14,007 nt of DNA from Roseovarius sp. UBA6167 (lineage in GTDB: Bacteria; Pseudomonadota; Alphaproteobacteria; Rhodobacterales; Rhodobacteraceae): contig DIUD01000023.1 of NCBI GenBank assembly GCA_002428225.1, positions 3,352 through 17,358 of the forward strand, in the 5' to 3' direction. The notes beneath the pieces are model-generated. The model did no database searches and was not told the origin of the DNA. It saw nothing but the letters and a program-made list of their open reading frames with translations. Position 1 is the first letter of the stretch; every line of letters starts with the position of its first letter. Shown one piece after another: positions 6,621 through 13,091 of this stretch. The position numbers were made by a program, and so were the translations under genes.

Positions 6621-7537
6621 CGGGGGCCGAGTTCGTCATGATCTCGCTCGTGCCGCTGGTGATCGGCGTGCTCGCGGCCATCGCCTGCGCGCTGCCCGGC
6701 AATTTCCTGCTGCTTCGCCGTCAGGCGCTCATCGGCGACGCGATCAGCCATGTGGTGCTGCCGGGCATCGTGGTGGCCTTCCTTTTGTCGGGGCGGGTGG
6801 CGGCGGTGCCGATGATGCTGGGCGCGGGCGGCGCGGCGCTCGTCTCGGTGGCGCTGATCGAGGCGATCCGGCGGCTGGGGCGGATCGAGCCGGGCGCGGC
6901 CATGGGCGTGGTCTTTACCGCGATGTTCGCAGGCGGCGTGCTGCTTCTGGAACAAAGCGCGGCCTCGGGCGTGCATCTCGACGTGCAGCACGCGCTTTAC
7001 GGCAATCTCGAAAGCCTGATCTGGCTTGACGGCCATGGCTGGGGCGCGCTCGTGGACCGCGAGGCGCTGCGCGGGTTGCCGCCGGAACTGGCGCGCATGG
7101 CCCTGGTCACGCTCGCCGTGGCGCTCTTTACCGGCCTGCTCTGGCGGGCGCTGGTGATTTCGACCTTCGACGAGGGGTTCGCCCGCACGCTGGGCCTGCC
7201 GGTGCGCGCGCTCTCGCTCGCGCTTGTCGCCGTGGCGGCGATGGCGGCGGTGGCCGCGTTCGACGCGGTCGGCTCGATCATCGTCATCGCCATGTTCATC
7301 TGTCCCCCCGCCGCCGCGCGGCTGATGACGGACCGGATGGGCGGGCAGGTGGCGTGGAGCCTCGGATTTGCCACGCTCTCGGCGGTGCTGGGCTATGTGC
7401 TGGCAGGCTACGGGCCGCTCTGGCTGGGACATCAAAGCGCGGTCAGCGCGGCGGGGATGATCGCCACCGTCTCGGGCCTGATCCTCGCGCTTGCGGCGCT
7501 CTTCGGGCCGCGGCGGCGGGGCGTGGCGGCGGTCTGA
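6617..7537 (+). CDS. Metal ABC transporter permease (SitD/MntD type)
   Basis: This is the second permease of the metal importer, 306 residues, of ordinary ABC-3 length with no tail. The family motif GDAISHVVLPGI lies at ~40-51, where the partner permease has its GHATLPG equivalent, and hydrophobic segments cover most of the chain. The C-terminus is short and basic (FGPRRRG). I chose the GTG at 6617 because it makes a 4-bp GTGA overlap with the preceding stop, like the other junctions in this operon. An ATG at 6638 would shorten it by 7 residues and is the alternative. It is the last gene of the unit. Only 15 bp separate it from the convergent phosphatase gene, and I see no clear terminator there. 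Confidence 0.92.
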   Translation: MTGAEFVMISLVPLVIGVLAAIACALPGNFLLLRRQALIGDAISHVVLPGIVVAFLLSGRVAAVPMMLGAGGAALVSVALIEAIRRLGRIEPGAAMGVVFTAMFAGGVLLLEQSAASGVHLDVQHALYGNLESLIWLDGHGWGALVDREALRGLPPELARMALVTLAVALFTGLLWRALVISTFDEGFARTLGLPVRALSLALVAVAAMAAVAAFDAVGSIIVIAMFICPPAAARLMTDRMGGQVAWSLGFATLSAVLGYVLAGYGPLWLGHQSAVSAAGMIATVSGLILALAALFGPRRRGVAAV

Positions 7538-7552
7538 GCGGGCACCGTCTTT

Positions 7553-8125
7553 TCAGGGACAGAGGTTGACAACCGCCGCGCGCCAGCGCCCATCCTGCCA
7601 GTGCAATTCCGTCACCGACAGGTTGTCGATGACCTGTCCGAGCGTCGCATGGGCGCTTGCGCCGCGCGCCGCCTGCACCTGCGTGAGGATCGTGCCCATA
7701 TGCGCCACCGCCACGATATCGCGCCCCGGATGCGTGTCCCGGATCCGCACCACCGCGCGCCCCACGCGCGCCGCCAGGTCGTCCCAGCTCTCGCCCCCCG
7801 GCGCGCGCAACGCACCCGGCCGGTCCCAGAAGGCGCGAAGCTGCGCGGGGTCGGCCACGCTGTCAAAGCCCTGCATCTCCCACGCGCCGAAATGGATTTC
7901 GCGCAGGTCGGGATCATCGGGCAGGCGCGCGCGCGTGCCCGCGATGGCCTCGGCGGTGGCGCGCGCGCGGATCAGGTCGGACGAGACCACAAGCGCCCCC
8001 TCGGGCAGATGCGCCGAGAGCCGCGCCAACCGCGCGGCGTCGCTCAGATCGGCGGGAATGTCGCTCCAGCCGACCATGGCGCGGGCATGGGTCGGGCCGT
8101 GACGCACCCAGAAGATACGGCTCAT
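7553..8125 (-). CDS. cobC: Histidine phosphatase family protein, probable alpha-ribazole phosphatase (CobC-like)
   Basis: This is a 190-residue phosphoglycerate-mutase-fold phosphatase. The RHG motif lies at 8-10 with His9 as the phosphorylated residue, Glu76 (LREIHFG) is the likely acid/base, and His142 (AVAHMGT) is the second catalytic histidine. In the cobalamin pathway CobC removes the phosphate from alpha-ribazole 5'-phosphate (or from adenosylcobalamin 5'-phosphate). The role is assigned mainly from position: the ATG at 8125 overlaps the stop of cobU (ATGA, 8122-8125), the gene for a neighbouring step of nucleotide loop assembly. The family alone would also permit another small-molecule phosphatase. 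The 3' end converges on the metal-permease gene. Confidence 0.8.
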   Translation of the reverse strand: MSRIFWVRHGPTHARAMVGWSDIPADLSDAARLARLSAHLPEGALVVSSDLIRARATAEAIAGTRARLPDDPDLREIHFGAWEMQGFDSVADPAQLRAFWDRPGALRAPGGESWDDLAARVGRAVVRIRDTHPGRDIVAVAHMGTILTQVQAARGASAHATLGQVIDNLSVTELHWQDGRWRAAVVNLCP

Positions 8126-8643
8126 GGCAGCGCCCCCTTGAGCACCATGGGCAGCCCGGCGATGACCATCACCACCAGCCCTGCCCTCGCCGCCAGCCGC
8201 TGATTGAGCCCGCCTTGCGCGTCGCGGAACCGCCGCGCCAGCGCGTTTTCCGGCACAACCGACTGGCCCAGCTCGTTCGAGACCACCACCACCGGCGCGG
8301 CGCAGGCATCGAGCGCGGCAAGGAGCGCCGCCTCGGCCTGTGCCAGGTCGCGTCCCGCCAGCAGGTGATTGGACAGCCACATGGTCGCGCAATCCACCAG
8401 CACCGCCTCTCGCGCCGTCACCCCTGCCAGCGCCGGCGCCAGATCGCGCGGGGCCTCGATGGTGCGCCACGCGGCCCCGCGCCGCGCGCGGTGACGCTGC
8501 AATTTCTCGCGCATCTCGTCGTCATGGGCCTCGGCCGTGGCCAGATAGACCGGCGCGCCCCCGCAGCATAGCACAAGCCCTTCGGCGAACACCGATTTCC
8601 CCGAGGCGGCCCCGCCGAGGACCAGCGTGAGGTGCGGTAACAT
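8122..8643 (-). CDS. cobU: Adenosylcobinamide kinase / adenosylcobinamide-phosphate guanylyltransferase
   Basis: This bifunctional enzyme (CobU, called CobP in the aerobic pathway) phosphorylates adenosylcobinamide and then forms adenosyl-GDP-cobinamide, in the cytoplasm. The protein has 173 residues, close to the family size. Key features: P-loop GGAASGKS at 10-17; the segment RHRARRGAAWRTIEAP (50-65) containing the His51 expected to carry the guanylyl group; DCATMWLSNHL (84-94); and the conserved C-terminal block SNELGQSVVPENALARRFRD followed by GGLNQRLA (122-151). I chose the ATG at 8643, which puts the P-loop at the usual distance. An upstream in-frame ATG at 8694 would add a hydrophilic extension unlike the family and would run through the rpoH2 promoter. 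Confidence 0.93.
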   Translation of the reverse strand: MLPHLTLVLGGAASGKSVFAEGLVLCCGGAPVYLATAEAHDDEMREKLQRHRARRGAAWRTIEAPRDLAPALAGVTAREAVLVDCATMWLSNHLLAGRDLAQAEAALLAALDACAAPVVVVSNELGQSVVPENALARRFRDAQGGLNQRLAARAGLVVMVIAGLPMVLKGALP

Positions 8644-8664
8644 GAGCCGGAGATTCCTCAATTG

Positions 8665-8693
8665 TGATCCGGTATGATTTCCCCTGCGTAGCA
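8665..8693 (+). promoter_or_regulatory. Candidate RpoE (ECF11-type) promoter of rpoH2
   Basis: TGATCC at 8665-8670 is followed, after exactly 18 bp, by TAGCA at 8689-8693. The known Rhodobacter sphaeroides RpoE promoter, as I recall it, is TGATCC-N18-TAAGA. The -35 therefore matches fully, the spacing matches, and the -10 matches at TA and the final A. Initiation would give a leader of about 40 nt before the rpoH2 ATG. RpoE is held by its anti-sigma ChrR and released by singlet oxygen, and rpoHII is a known target in R. sphaeroides. Confidence 0.68.
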
Positions 8694-8740
8694 CTCTGTG
8701 ACAAGGTCAGAAAGGGCACTTCCGCAGACAGGGGGAAACC

Positions 8741-9619
8741 ATGCCGCTCGATGCACCGCAGACAAGCTCCATGTCCCGCACCGCGATGAAGGCGGAAATG
8801 CTGGACGCGGAAACCGAACTGACGCTGGCCTATGCCTGGCGCGACCACCGCGACGAGGCGGCGCTGCACCGGCTTATCACCGCCTACATGCGGCTTGCCA
8901 TTTCGATGGCGTCGAAATTCCGCCGCTACGGCGCGCCGATGAACGACCTCATCCAGGAGGCGGGTCTTGGCCTGATGAAGGCCGCCGACAAGTTCGACCC
9001 CGATCGTGGCGTGCGGTTTTCCACCTATGCGGTGTGGTGGATCAAGGCGTCGATCCAGGATTACGTCATGCGCAACTGGTCGATGGTGCGCACCGGCTCG
9101 ACCTCGTCGCAGAAATCGCTGTTTTTCAACATGCGCCGCGTTCAGGCACGGCTCGAGCGCGAGGCGATGGCCAATGGCGCGACGCTCGACGGCTATCAGC
9201 TGCGCGAGATGATCGCGCATGAGGTGGGTGTGCCGCTGCGCGATGTGGAGATGATGGAGGGGCGGCTCTCGGGCGGGGATTTCTCGCTCAACGCCACGCA
9301 ATCGACCGACGAGGACGGGCGCGAGTGGATCGACACGATCGAGGACGAGGGCGCGCGCGCCGACGAGATCGTGGAGCGCGACCACGACCGCCGCGCCTTG
9401 CGCGACTGGCTCGGCGCGGCGCTGGCGCAGCTGACCGAGCGCGAACGATTCATCGTGCGCGAGCGTAAGCTGGTCGAGACCCCGCGCACGCTCGAAAGCC
9501 TCGGCGAGGAATTGAACCTTTCCAAGGAGCGTGTCCGCCAGATCGAGGCGGCGGCCTTTGGCAAGATGCGCCACTATCTTGAAAAACACGCGGGCGGGGT
9601 GCACAACCTGCTGGCATGA
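8741..9619 (+). CDS. rpoH2: RNA polymerase sigma factor RpoH-II (heat-shock/oxidative stress)
   Basis: This is a 292-residue sigma70-family factor of the RpoH group. Regions in order: region 2 with DLIQEAGLGLMKAADKFDPDRGVRFSTYAVWWIKASIQDYV (69-109) for core and -10 recognition; the RpoH-specific box around QKSLFFNMRR (124-133); and region 4.2 with the helix-turn-helix at TLESLGEELNLSKERVRQIE (250-269). The start MPLDA..., AMKAEMLDAE and MRNWSMVRTGSTSSQK resemble the RpoH-II paralogue of Rhodobacter rather than RpoH-I, which has RSWSLVK at this place. The ATG at 8741 has a GGGGG Shine-Dalgarno sequence (8731-8735). RpoH-II drives genes for singlet-oxygen and general oxidative stress defence. 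The stop overlaps the next start (ATGA, 9616-9619). Confidence 0.94.
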   Translation: MPLDAPQTSSMSRTAMKAEMLDAETELTLAYAWRDHRDEAALHRLITAYMRLAISMASKFRRYGAPMNDLIQEAGLGLMKAADKFDPDRGVRFSTYAVWWIKASIQDYVMRNWSMVRTGSTSSQKSLFFNMRRVQARLEREAMANGATLDGYQLREMIAHEVGVPLRDVEMMEGRLSGGDFSLNATQSTDEDGREWIDTIEDEGARADEIVERDHDRRALRDWLGAALAQLTERERFIVRERKLVETPRTLESLGEELNLSKERVRQIEAAAFGKMRHYLEKHAGGVHNLLA

Positions 9620-10446
9620 GCCTGCGCCTCGCCCTTGCCCTTGTCCTCGCCCTGTGCCTGCGTGCCGTCCCGGCGCTGGCGCAGGATGTCTGGATTCTGG
9701 GCGAGGTGCATGACAATCCGGCCCATCACGCCGAACAGGCGGCGCGGGTCGCCGCGATCCAGCCCCGTGCGCTGGTCTTCGAGATGCTGACGCCGGAACA
9801 GGCGGCGCGAGTCACGCCCGAGCTGATCGCCGATCCCGATGCCATGGCCGGGGCGCTTGGCTGGGCTGCTGCCGGCTGGCCGGATTTTTCGATGTATCAT
9901 CCGATCTTTGCCGCCGCGCCGGGGGCCGCGATCTACGGCGCGCATGTCCCGCGAGAGGCGGCGCGGGCGGTGCTCGAGCATGGCCCCGCCGCCTATTTCG
10001 GCGAAGGCGCCGCCGCCTACGGCCTGACCGAGCCGCTGCCCCCCGAGGAGCAGGCGGCGCGCGAGGCGCTGCAACGCGCCGCGCATTGCGACGCGCTGCC
10101 AAAGGACGTGCTGCCCGGCATGGTGGCGGTGCAGCGGTTGCGCGACGCGGTGCTGGCGCGCGCGACGATCACGGCTTGGGCCGAGACCGGCGGCCCGGTC
10201 GTCGTCATCACTGGCAACGGCCATGCACGCCGCGACCGGGGCGTGCCCGCCTATCTCGCCCGCGCAGCCCCCGACCTGGAGGTGTTCGTCCTGGGCCAGA
10301 CCGAGGACGGCGCGCCCCTTCCGGGCGGCTTCGACGAGGTGCTCTCGGCCCCGGCGGTGGCGCGCCCCGATCCCTGCGCCGCCCTGCCCCGGGCAGGGCG
10401 CGCTCGCGCGGTGCGTCCGCTTGCCTCTGTCGGCCCGCGCGGGTAA
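9616..10446 (+). CDS. ChaN/DUF399-family haem-binding-like protein, exported
   Basis: This 276-residue secreted protein has a signal peptide at 1-22 (hydrophobic core LALALVLAL, cleavage after PALA). There is no proper lipobox, so unlike the Campylobacter ChaN lipoprotein it should be soluble in the periplasm. Family marks are WILGEVHDNPAHH (26-38) near the mature N-terminus, LVFEML (53-58), and VVVITGNGHARRDRGVP (195-211) towards the C-terminus. ChaN members bind haem and are linked to iron or haem handling; the precise role is unsettled. The ATG overlaps the rpoH2 stop, which suggests joint transcription under stress control. After PDPCAALP (~251-258) the tail is Arg/Ala-rich and unlike a folded region. 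The stop at 10444-10446 lies inside the first copy of the 63-bp duplication. Confidence 0.87.
   Translation: MSLRLALALVLALCLRAVPALAQDVWILGEVHDNPAHHAEQAARVAAIQPRALVFEMLTPEQAARVTPELIADPDAMAGALGWAAAGWPDFSMYHPIFAAAPGAAIYGAHVPREAARAVLEHGPAAYFGEGAAAYGLTEPLPPEEQAAREALQRAAHCDALPKDVLPGMVAVQRLRDAVLARATITAWAETGGPVVVITGNGHARRDRGVPAYLARAAPDLEVFVLGQTEDGAPLPGGFDEVLSAPAVARPDPCAALPRAGRARAVRPLASVGPRG
10381..10399. repeat. Perfect inverted repeat in the 3' end of the chaN-like gene
   Basis: GCCCTGCCC and GGGCAGGGC flank a single central C, forming a 19-bp perfect inverted repeat that could fold into a very stable GC hairpin in DNA or RNA. It lacks a T-tract, so it is not an intrinsic terminator. It lies within coding sequence, about 20 bp before the tandem duplication. 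Confidence 0.7.
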
Positions 10447-10546
10447 ACGCAACCAGATCGTTCATGGAGGGCTGCATGTCCATTTGCCTCTGTCGGCCCG
10501 CGCGGGTAAACGCAACCAGATCGTTCATGGAGGGCTGCATGTCCAT
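10421..10546 (+). repeat. Exact 63-bp tandem duplication over the chaN-gatC junction
   Basis: Positions 10421-10483 and 10484-10546 are identical. Each copy starts TTGCCTCTGT and ends ATGTCCAT, and contains the last codons and TAA stop of the chaN-like gene, the Shine-Dalgarno GGAGGG and the gatC start ATG. The flanks differ (C before copy 1, T before copy 2; C after copy 2), so there are exactly two copies. Because 63 is a multiple of three, the ATG in copy 1 (10476) is in frame with gatC, with no stop between. Confidence 0.97.
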
Positions 10547-10826
10547 CGACCTCGAGACCGCCGCCAGGGTGGCAAGCCTCGCGCGCATCCGCGTGGACAA
10601 GGACGCGCTGCCTGCGCTTGCGCAGGAATTCAACACGATTCTCGGTTTCATCGAGCAGTTGAACGAGGTCGATGTGGAGGGCGTCGCGCCGATGACGAGC
10701 GTCACGCCGATGCGCCTCAGGCGGCGCCCCGACGTGGTGACCGACGGCAACCGGCAGGCCGAAATCCTGTCGAACGCGCCCGACGCGCGCGAGGGCTTCT
10801 TTGTCGTGCCGAAAGTGGTGGAGTGA
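10539..10826 (+). CDS. gatC: Asp-tRNA(Asn)/Glu-tRNA(Gln) amidotransferase subunit C
   Basis: GatC is the small scaffold subunit that wraps around GatA and helps join it to GatB in the enzyme that converts misacylated Glu-tRNA(Gln) or Asp-tRNA(Asn) to the cognate amide forms. The native protein of 95 residues has the family pattern: SIDLETAARVASLARIRVD at the N-terminus, FNTILGFIEQLNEVDVEGVAPM in the middle, and LRRRPDVVTDG and APDAREGFFVVPKVVE at the C-terminus. I start it at the ATG at 10539 (Shine-Dalgarno GGAGGG at 10529-10534) because this matches the usual length. The duplicated ATG at 10476 has the same Shine-Dalgarno and would add 21 residues, including three cysteines, to the N-terminus. 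The gene is followed by gatA after 2 bp. Confidence 0.95.
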   Translation: MSIDLETAARVASLARIRVDKDALPALAQEFNTILGFIEQLNEVDVEGVAPMTSVTPMRLRRRPDVVTDGNRQAEILSNAPDAREGFFVVPKVVE

Positions 10827-10828
10827 GC

Positions 10829-12316
10829 ATGACCGACCTGAACACGCTGACCATCGCCGAGGCCCGCGACGCGCTGCGCAAGGGCGAGGTGACAAGCCGC
10901 GATCTGACCGAGGCCTGCCTTGCCGCCATCGAAGGCGCGGGCGCGCTCAATGCCTTCGTTCATCACACGCCCGACCTGGCGCGCGCGCAGGCGCGCGCGG
11001 CGGATGCGCGGCTCAAGGCAGGCGATGCGCCTGCGATGTGCGGCATCCCGCTGGGGATCAAGGATCTGTTCTGCACGAAGGGCGTGCCGAGCCAGGCCGC
11101 GAGCCGTATCCTGCAAGGGTTCAAGCCCGAATACGAATCGACCGTGACGCAGAACCTGTTTGATGCCGGCGCGGTCATGCTGGGCAAGCTCAACATGGAC
11201 GAGTTCGCCATGGGATCGAGCAACGAGACCTCCTGCTACGGCAATGCGGTGAACCCGTGGCGGCGCGGCGATGACGCGGCGCCGCTCACGCCGGGCGGTT
11301 CTTCGGGGGGCTCGGCGGCGGCGGTGGCGGCGGATCTTTGCCTTGCCGCGACCGGCACCGATACCGGCGGCTCGATCCGTCAGCCGGCGGCATTCACCGG
11401 CATCACCGGCATCAAGCCGACCTACGGGCGCTGTTCGCGCTGGGGGATCGTCGCCTTTGCCTCGTCGCTCGACCAGGCGGGGCCGATGACCAGGACGGTG
11501 CGCGATGCGGCGATCATGCTGGGCGCGATGAGCGGCCATGACCCAAGGGACAGCACCTCGGCCGATCTGCCCGTGCCGGATTTCGAGGCGATGCTGTCGG
11601 GCGACATTCGCGGCAAGGTGATCGGGATTCCACGCGAATACCGAATGGACGGGATGCCCGCCGAGATCGAGACACTATGGGCTGACGGCGCGCAGATGCT
11701 GCGCGACGCGGGAGCCGAGATCCGCGACATCTCGCTGCCGCACACCAAATACGCGCTGCCCGCCTATTACGTCATCGCGCCGGCAGAGGCATCGTCCAAT
11801 CTCGCGCGCTATGACGGGGTGCGCTATGGCCACCGGGCGAAACTGGCCCAGGGCGACGGCATTACCGAGATGTATGAAAAGACCCGCGCCGAGGGTTTTG
11901 GCCACGAGGTGCAGCGCCGGGTGATGGTGGGCACATATGTGCTCTCGGCGGGCTTCTACGATGCCTATTACAACCGCGCGCGCAAGGTCCGCACCCTCAT
12001 CAAGCGTGACTTCGAGGAGGTCTTCGCCGCCGGTGTCGATGCGATCCTGACGCCTGCCACGCCCTCGGCGGCCTTTGGTCTTGGCGCGATGACGGATGCC
12101 GACCCGGTGCAGATGTATCTCAACGACGTGTTCACCGTGACGGTGAACCTCGCCGGGCTGCCGGGTATCGCGCTGCCTGCGGGGCTTGACCGGCAGGGGC
12201 TGCCGCTGGGGTTGCAACTGATCGGGCGGCCGTGGGAAGAGGGCGATCTGCTGAACACCGCCTATGCGCTCGAAGGCGCGGCGGGGTTTGTGGCCAAGCC
12301 CGCGAAATGGTGGTAA
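10829..12316 (+). CDS. gatA: Asp-tRNA(Asn)/Glu-tRNA(Gln) amidotransferase subunit A
   Basis: GatA is the glutaminase subunit of the GatCAB amidotransferase; it releases ammonia from glutamine for channelled transfer to the aminoacyl-tRNA bound on GatB. The protein has 495 residues, the usual length. The amidase-signature triad is intact: Lys78 (GIPLGIKDLF), cis-Ser158 (PGGSSGGSAAAVA) and nucleophile Ser182 (GTDTGGSIRQPA). The 24-residue Ser-Ser spacing equals that of the characterised Staphylococcus enzyme. The C-terminal block NLAGLPGIALPAG with GLPLGLQLIGRPWEEGDLL is also typical. The ATG at 10829 lies 2 bp after the gatC stop. The gatB gene is not in the window and must be elsewhere, which is common in this group. 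Confidence 0.97.
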   Translation: MTDLNTLTIAEARDALRKGEVTSRDLTEACLAAIEGAGALNAFVHHTPDLARAQARAADARLKAGDAPAMCGIPLGIKDLFCTKGVPSQAASRILQGFKPEYESTVTQNLFDAGAVMLGKLNMDEFAMGSSNETSCYGNAVNPWRRGDDAAPLTPGGSSGGSAAAVAADLCLAATGTDTGGSIRQPAAFTGITGIKPTYGRCSRWGIVAFASSLDQAGPMTRTVRDAAIMLGAMSGHDPRDSTSADLPVPDFEAMLSGDIRGKVIGIPREYRMDGMPAEIETLWADGAQMLRDAGAEIRDISLPHTKYALPAYYVIAPAEASSNLARYDGVRYGHRAKLAQGDGITEMYEKTRAEGFGHEVQRRVMVGTYVLSAGFYDAYYNRARKVRTLIKRDFEEVFAAGVDAILTPATPSAAFGLGAMTDADPVQMYLNDVFTVTVNLAGLPGIALPAGLDRQGLPLGLQLIGRPWEEGDLLNTAYALEGAAGFVAKPAKWW

Positions 12317-12354
12317 ACCTCGTCCCGAACGGGTCGATTTTCAGGAAGTAACCA

Positions 12355-13089
12355 ATGCGCGTGACCCTTGCAGTTGTTGTTCTTGCGGCGCTTTCGGCCT
12401 GTGCGCCCGCGATCCCCGATAGCCGGGCGGGCGTCGATCCTGGCACCGGCGTCGGTTTTGGCAATTCCCAGGACTACCTGCGCCAGAAGGCCGAGCGTGA
12501 GGCGGCGCTTGCCGGCGCGGTCCTGCCGCCAGCCAACTCGGTTTCCGCAATGCCGCCGGGCGTCGGCACCTCCCCCGACACCGAGGCCGAGCGCCTTGCC
12601 GCCGATACCCGCGCCGCCCTCGCGGTCGATCCCGTCACCGGCCGCGAGATGGTGCCGGCCAGTCCCTCGAACCCGCCGCCGGCGGTCCTCAACTCGGCGG
12701 GCATATCGCAGGAAAACAGTTTCGACGCGGTGGGCGCGGAACGCTCCATCGAACAGGACGCCGCCAGAATCGCCCAAAATCGCGCGCAATATCAAATGTT
12801 TCAGCCAGAGGCGATCGGCCCGCGCCCCGGCGATGTCGGCCCCAATATCGTGGCCTATGCGCTGGCAACGAAACACCCGCGTGGCACGCAGATCTATCGC
12901 CGCGTCGGCGTGAACCTGCAATCCAAGGCTGAGCGCGCCTGCCGCAACTACCCCTCGCCCGACCAGGCGCAGCTCGATTTCCTGCGCCGGGGCGGGCCCG
13001 AGCGCGACCGTCTCGGGCTTGACCCCGATGGCGACGGCTATGCCTGCGACTGGGATCCCGCGCCCTTCCGCCGCGCGGTGCAGAACTGA
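12355..13089 (+). CDS. Predicted lipoprotein with excalibur-like C-terminus, function unknown
   Basis: This 244-residue protein has no role that I recognise. The N-terminus is a lipoprotein signal: MRV, a hydrophobic core, and lipobox LSAC with Cys16 as the lipidated residue. The middle (~20-160) is low-complexity and hydrophilic, rich in Ala, Pro, Glu and Arg, and probably extended. The C-terminal ~60 residues resemble the excalibur domain: a Cys in ERACRNYPSPDQAQLDF, then LGLDPDGDGYACDWDP (~221-234), where Asp223, Asp225 and Asp227 form a calcium-loop-like DxDxDG pattern followed by the second Cys. The start ATG has a good Shine-Dalgarno (AGGAAG, 12343-12348). It follows gatA by 38 bp, and the amidase start lies 2 bp downstream, so it may act at the cell envelope together with the amidase (inference). 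Confidence 0.85.
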   Translation: MRVTLAVVVLAALSACAPAIPDSRAGVDPGTGVGFGNSQDYLRQKAEREAALAGAVLPPANSVSAMPPGVGTSPDTEAERLAADTRAALAVDPVTGREMVPASPSNPPPAVLNSAGISQENSFDAVGAERSIEQDAARIAQNRAQYQMFQPEAIGPRPGDVGPNIVAYALATKHPRGTQIYRRVGVNLQSKAERACRNYPSPDQAQLDFLRRGGPERDRLGLDPDGDGYACDWDPAPFRRAVQN

Positions 13090-13091
13090 GC

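Noticed and set aside
7538..7552. Bidirectional terminator in the 15-bp convergent gap between the metal permease and the phosphatase
   Set aside because: I could find no inverted repeat with a T-tract in or next to the gap.
8644..8740. Cobalamin riboswitch upstream of cobU
   Set aside because: The gap is only 97 bp, much shorter than a B12 aptamer, and no B12-box-like sequence was seen.
8522..9604. Open frame of 360 codons on the minus strand over rpoH2
   Set aside because: It runs through the rpoH2 coding region, its promoter and the cobU start. Nothing in it resembles a known family.
10476..10538. The first gatC start (ATG 10476) as the main start
   Set aside because: The added 21 residues are simply translated duplicated non-coding DNA and are not part of the GatC family. 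I kept 10539 as the native start and reported the extra start as a finding.
10208..11539. Open frame of 443 codons on the minus strand over gatC/gatA
   Set aside because: It is antisense to well-conserved gatC and gatA, and its composition (Arg, His, Ala) is that of a shadow frame.
12321..12341. Terminator after gatA (CCCG-AA-CGGG followed by TCGATTTT)
   Set aside because: The stem is only 4 bp with an unworkably small loop, and the downstream gene follows closely with its own Shine-Dalgarno. Too weak to annotate.
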